In this document: positions 14,058 through 16,112 of the stretch, piece after piece
How positions within the stretch are numbered: the first letter of the stretch is position 1
Layout of the letters: the number at the start of each line of letters is the position of its first letter
Made by a program: the position numbers and the translations under genes
The notes under the pieces: model-generated
The model's database searches: none
What the model saw: only the letters and a program-made list of their open reading frames with translations
Told to the model about the DNA's origin: nothing
Assembly: GCA_026770585.1 (NCBI GenBank)
Contig: MU646657.1
Location: forward strand, 1-16,112
Length of the DNA stretch: 16,112 nt
Direction of reading: 5' to 3'
Source: Baffinella frigidus
Taxonomy: Eukaryota > Cryptophyceae > Cryptomonadales > Baffinellaceae

Positions 14058-15475
14058 GAGAGCTACATGAAGGTGTGCAGCGGCGTCGATGAAGGTCGAG
14101 CTCTGAGTTTCCAACCTCTATCCCTGCGAAGCGCCCTGACATTGCCCGGAGTTGTCCGTACCACCGAACGGTGCCCCGCTGGCAGGTGTACGCTCTCTAG
14201 CTCTGCCAGAGTAAAACCCGCCTACCATAAAATTATTTTATTTGCCCGTTTGAAGGACTAGCTCTGCCTCAGTAAAACTCGCCTCGCCATGATCACAGCC
14301 AAAACAGAAACGCCATTACAACTAAAATGATTTCATGTCTAGCTCTGTCTGGTAAAACTCGGCCTACCTTAAAAGAATTTTGGTTGCCCTTTTGTAGTTG
14401 GATGGGATTTTCTGCTGTAAATGTGTTTTATGGCGAGCCCAGTTGTACGCAGGAAGGTCTTTGATGCCTTATGCCCACGCGTGCTGTCCCATGCCCCTGC
14501 TCTCAAGATCTCACTGTTATTGATTTGATTTGGTAAGGCATATTGGTGATGCACACACCTGCTTGCAGCCGCACCCTGCACGTGCCTAAGTCACGATTCT
14601 CCGCCACCCGGGTGTATGGTAGCTTCCCACCCGACGGGAGACCGGATTGTTGTGACGCGAGTGTTGATGAGGGAGGGAAACAGGAGCCTATCTTCTAGCT
14701 CTGCCTCAGTAGGGTTGGCTATTCTCAAGTCGCCATCCTAGGTGTGTGGTACAAATTCGTCAGGTTTGGAGCGGTCTAGGCGTCTAACCAGCGTGATGGA
14801 TTGCAGCGGGCGCGGAATAAGGGAGAGGAGTAACTAATCAACCAGCTAACTAACCAAGTAACTAAACAACCAACTAACCAACAAACTTACTAAGTAACCA
14901 ACCGCAGGATTTCGTGGACCCGAAGATCGGAGAGAACGCTGAGATCAGCACCGCGCTTTCGAAGCACAAGCTCGTCATCAAAGAAGTCTCGACCCCTTCC
15001 GCCAACTCTTAGCAGCTTCAAACCGGGTTTCGAAACACGGGATTCCCCCCAGGGATACACTTGAAAGTGTGTTGTCCATCTATCCACCCCCCTATGAAAA
15101 CCCTAGGTTCCTAGGCATGTCCTACCGTAGGGTCGAAGCACAAGCTCGTTGTCAAGGAGGTCTCTGCCTCTGTCTCTTGTGTTGCCCGCGCCCTCTGTAG
15201 ATTCCGATGTTTACTCCCGACGGGCACACGGAGCCCTCCCCGTTGCTTAGAGCCCCTTCACAGCACGTGAGACGACTAGCGTTGGTTGTCTCGGGACAAG
15301 AGACGCTCACGCTGTTTTTTTGATTCGGGGCTGAAGCAACTTGCCTCGTCCGGGACACGGAATGCTCACGCTCCTTTCGTGTGGCGGGGCGCTGAACTCT
15401 CAACCCTCAACCCTCAACTCTAAACCCTAAACCCCAAACCTTAAACCCTAAAACCTAAACCCCAAACCCTACACC

Positions 15476-15542
<67 letters not shown>

Positions 15543-16071
15543 ACCGTAACCCAGGTAAAGGCGGACGGGCACTGTCTCTACCGCGCAGTGGCTGTCCAGT
15601 CCGAATGACGTGCTATCTGACCTGCTGAGGCACCCGACTCAAAGACTGACGAAGACACTGCACTGCAAATCCAGAGATTTTGTGAAAGTCAATTCACCCA
15701 CAAAATCTTTCCACTTAGAAACGAGGTACCCGTAATGGGTACTACGAAAATCGATTTTTGCCTTGGGTTGACTAAAACAAAAACTCCGCCCTGGCAGTGC
15801 ACTGTGATAATCGCAGGCATGGGGCGTCGATAATGTTGATACCGTCGAACCCGTTCTGGAGTCTTGCGGGTTCGTGCTAGCGACTGAGTTCTAGAGTCTG
15901 AAACACGTTCCAGAAAATGAGGTTTCACTATTTCCCGAATTTGACAAGTTCCTTAAGTTGACAAAGAAGCCTTTCCGAGTAGGTGAAGGCAGACGGGCAC
16001 TGCCTGTACCGCGCAGTCGCTGACCAGTGCCGCCAGAACCTCTCTGCTCTCTCCGACGCTCTCGCGCAAGA

Positions 16072-16112
<41 letters not shown>
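11814..16112 (+). CDS. OTUD6-like OTU-domain deubiquitinase, five exons, 3' end beyond window
   Basis: Exons: 11814-11964, 13050-13165, 13911-13967, 14908-14985, 15983 to about 16075. Phases fit at every junction (1, 0, 0, 0) with GT...AG. Exon 1 (MAAARKAAMSLMAEMDSDDD...) is acidic. Exon 2 is a Lys/Glu and Gly-rich linker ending GGGKKKSRQAKRK. Exon 3 is charged (EEKRRREEAEASMK). Exon 4 ends ALSKHKLVIKE. Exon 5 opens VKADGHCLYRAVADQ with the catalytic Cys of the OTU Asp-Gly-x-Cys motif. OTUD6/Otu2 proteins are cysteine proteases that cleave ubiquitin, linked to ribosomal and translational control; the basic linker followed by K(E/Q)I-x-x-DGHC(L/M)Y is their usual order. The catalytic His lies beyond the window. 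Exon 1 has no clear family match and is assigned by phase and strand alone. Introns are 1085, 745, 940 and 997 bases. Confidence 0.85.
12645..12744. other. Intron sequence without recognised content
   Basis: Intron 1 of the OTU gene between 11965 and 12744 shows no exon or repeat array. CCAATAAATCCGATGAGG near 12480 and GTGATCTGATCAGATCACCA at 12260-12279 (palindromic) are the only notable motifs. Confidence 0.35.
12748..12917. mobile_element. MITE with 50-bp near-perfect inverted repeats and TA duplication
   Basis: GTGACGCAACCCAGGGTGAG... at the left is inverted exactly at the right; the arms 12745-12794 and 12870-12920 differ only by one inserted base. TA flanks both ends (12746-12747, 12918-12919), the target duplication typical of Tc1/mariner-type MITEs. 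170 bp, no coding. The near-identity of the arms suggests a young insertion. It lies in intron 1 of the OTU gene. Confidence 0.92.
12924..13010 (+). pseudogene. Two upstream copies of the OTU exon-2 acceptor edge
   Basis: GGCGGCGCAG|CCACGGAGGAG (junction after 12936) and GGCGGCGCAG|CCATGGCGGAG (after 12981) repeat the true acceptor GGTGGCGCAG|CTACGGAGGAG (after 13049). Copy 1 continues A-T-E-E-T-A-D-K-E-E-N against A-T-E-E-K-A-G-K-E-E-K. Both copies run into TGA at 13008, so only the third acceptor supports the protein. Confidence 0.75.
13168..13290. mobile_element. CTAGCTCTG-family MITE at the OTU exon-2 donor, duplication AAGGT
   Basis: CTAGCGCTGCCTCAG ... CTGGCTCGTCCT pairs with AGGACGAGCCGG ... 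AGGCAGAGCTAG. It is flanked by AAGGT at 13163-13167 and 13291-13295. The left AAGGT is the last codon of exon 2 plus the donor GT, so the insertion duplicated the splice site. 123 bp. Confidence 0.9.
13296..13434. mobile_element. Second CTAGCTCTG-family MITE in tandem
   Basis: CTAGCGCTGCCCCAGTC at the left, GACCGAGACAGAGCTAG at the right, flanked by AAGGT (13291-13295) and AACGT (13435-13439). It sits back to back with the element ending at 13290, using the duplicated target. Confidence 0.75.
13518..13677. mobile_element. MITE-like element, CCACACAGCGG family
   Basis: CCACACACAGCGGGCTACGA AAGGATTTTCG at the left; the right end is the inverse of CCCACACAGCGGACTTCCAA GGGATTTCG. The interior has CTACGGATTGCCTACCGTAG GG and GGGCTCTGAGAGCCC. 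It ends at the start of the CCCTAAA array. Related to 56-147. Confidence 0.75.
13678..13904 (+). repeat. CCCTAAA array ending at the OTU exon-3 acceptor
   Basis: Over 30 heptamers of CCCTAAA with many variants (CCCTCAC, CCCAAAC, CACCAAA). The array runs up to CTCAACGCACAG|, the acceptor of exon 3 at 13911, so it supplies branch-point-like and C-rich sequence. Confidence 0.95.
13968..14058 (+). repeat. GAGG and GA microsatellite following the exon-3 donor
   Basis: GTGAGGGAGGGAGGG... merges into (GA)n. It starts at the donor itself, so the intron 5' end is a purine repeat. Confidence 0.95.
14065..14096 (+). pseudogene. Two copies of the OTU exon-3 donor edge
   Basis: ACATGAAG|GTGTG (junction after 14072) and GGCGTCGATGAAG|GTCGAG (after 14094) echo GGCATCGATGAAG|GTGAGG at the true end of exon 3 (13967). 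The second reads A-S-M-K with one synonymous change (GCA/GCG). Confidence 0.65.
14197..14400 (+). repeat. Direct array of CTAGCTCTG element ends
   Basis: CTAGCTCTGCC-type left ends at 14197, 14258 and 14339, with another at 14695. The segments at 14197 and 14339 share GTAAAAC.CG.CCTACC.TAAAA.AATTTT onward. No matching right ends were found, so these are fragments or a tandem of one end of the MITE family. Confidence 0.65.
14401..14690. other. Intron 3 of the OTU gene, unrecognised sequence
   Basis: No exon or repeat array recognised on either strand. Confidence 0.4.
14829..14907 (+). promoter_or_regulatory. CTAAC-type branch-point array before the OTU exon-4 acceptor
   Basis: Many overlapping CTAAC/CTAAT/GTAAC/CAAC motifs (CTAACTAACCAAGTAACTAA and similar) end at CCAACCGCAG|. 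CTAAC is the consensus branch-point core in many eukaryotes. A normal pyrimidine tract is missing. Confidence 0.6.
15094..15132. mobile_element. Fragment of a CCTAGG/GTAGGG hairpin element
   Basis: CTATGAAAACCCTAGGTTCC TAGGCATGTCCTACCGTAGGG matches the middle of the CTACAGGGG family. It stops exactly where the exon-4 copy begins at 15133. Confidence 0.55.
15133..15159 (+). pseudogene. Copy of the OTU exon-4 3' edge with donor
   Basis: TCG AAG CAC AAG CTC GTT GTC AAG GAG|GTCTCT corresponds to 14959-14985 and its donor (S-K-H-K-L-V-V-K-E against S-K-H-K-L-V-I-K-E). Four of 27 bases differ, three synonymous. It lies in intron 4, 147 bases downstream of the true exon end. Confidence 0.9.
15398..15550 (+). 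repeat. CCCTAAA then CCCTCAA array ending at a truncated exon-5 copy
   Basis: CCCTAAA variants followed by about eleven uniform CCCTCAA units. It ends CCGTAACCCAG|, the acceptor-like site of the copy at 15555. Confidence 0.95.
15555..15600 (+). pseudogene. Truncated copy of the OTU catalytic exon (5' edge with acceptor)
   Basis: After AACCCAG it reads VKADGHCLYRAVAVQ, then S-E-stop. The true exon at 15983 reads VKADGHCLYRAVADQ. Six of 45 bases differ, five synonymous and one Asp to Val. Homology ends after 15600. Splicing into it would stop the protein 17 codons in. Confidence 0.9.
16074..16112. other. Run of 39 C at the window end
   Basis: The sequence ends in uninterrupted C directly after G-C-C of the OTU catalytic exon. 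In frame it would be polyproline inside the catalytic domain, which is unlikely; an assembly or sequencing artefact at a contig edge is more plausible. Confidence 0.7.

Overview
The window looks like nuclear DNA of a eukaryote with short, GC-rich coding exons inside long introns full of repeats. The exons were found by linking conserved protein fragments across GT...AG junctions of matching phase. Almost every long open frame here is a shadow of a repeat or of the opposite strand. Arrays based on the heptamer TTTAGGG/CCCTAAA, the telomere repeat of plants, green algae, chromerids and dinoflagellates, suggest an alga or related protist. A prasinophyte such as Cymbomonas is one possibility, but that is a weak guess. 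No bacterial operon, CRISPR array, rRNA or tRNA was recognised.

Layout. 1-1515: plus-strand gene fragment, two exons (1051-1200 and 1452-1515) ending in a YRDLSLNV motif that recalls RelA/SpoT-like domains. 1516-3700: minisatellites, several hairpin (MITE-like) elements, an interstitial telomere-like array and an inverted partial copy of the exon found at 4525. 3719-4653: two probable plus-strand exons of unknown genes. 4700-7600: mostly non-coding, dense in inverted-repeat elements, palindromes and a 24-bp repeat. 7616-11295: complete minus-strand gene in six exons for signal peptidase complex subunit 3 (173 aa; SPC22/23, SPCS3 family). 11296-11813: 518-bp head-to-head intergenic region. 11814-end: plus-strand gene for an OTUD6-like OTU deubiquitinase, five exons visible; the window ends inside the catalytic exon, in a run of 39 C.

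The most interesting pattern concerns how the introns are built. Most introns carry partial copies of the edge of a neighbouring exon. Copies of the 3' exon edge with its donor lie downstream of the exon; copies of the 5' exon edge with its acceptor lie upstream. In the three cleanest coding comparisons, 10 of 12 substitutions are synonymous. Within the two well-modelled genes the telomere-like arrays all have their C-rich strand (CCCTAAA) in the sense direction, and several touch 3' splice sites. One intron of the SPC3 gene is little more than such an array flanked by a GTGCAC duplication. A hairpin element sits at an exon donor with an AAGGT duplication. Together these suggest repeated intron gain and remodelling by element insertion, telomere-repeat capture and local templated duplication.
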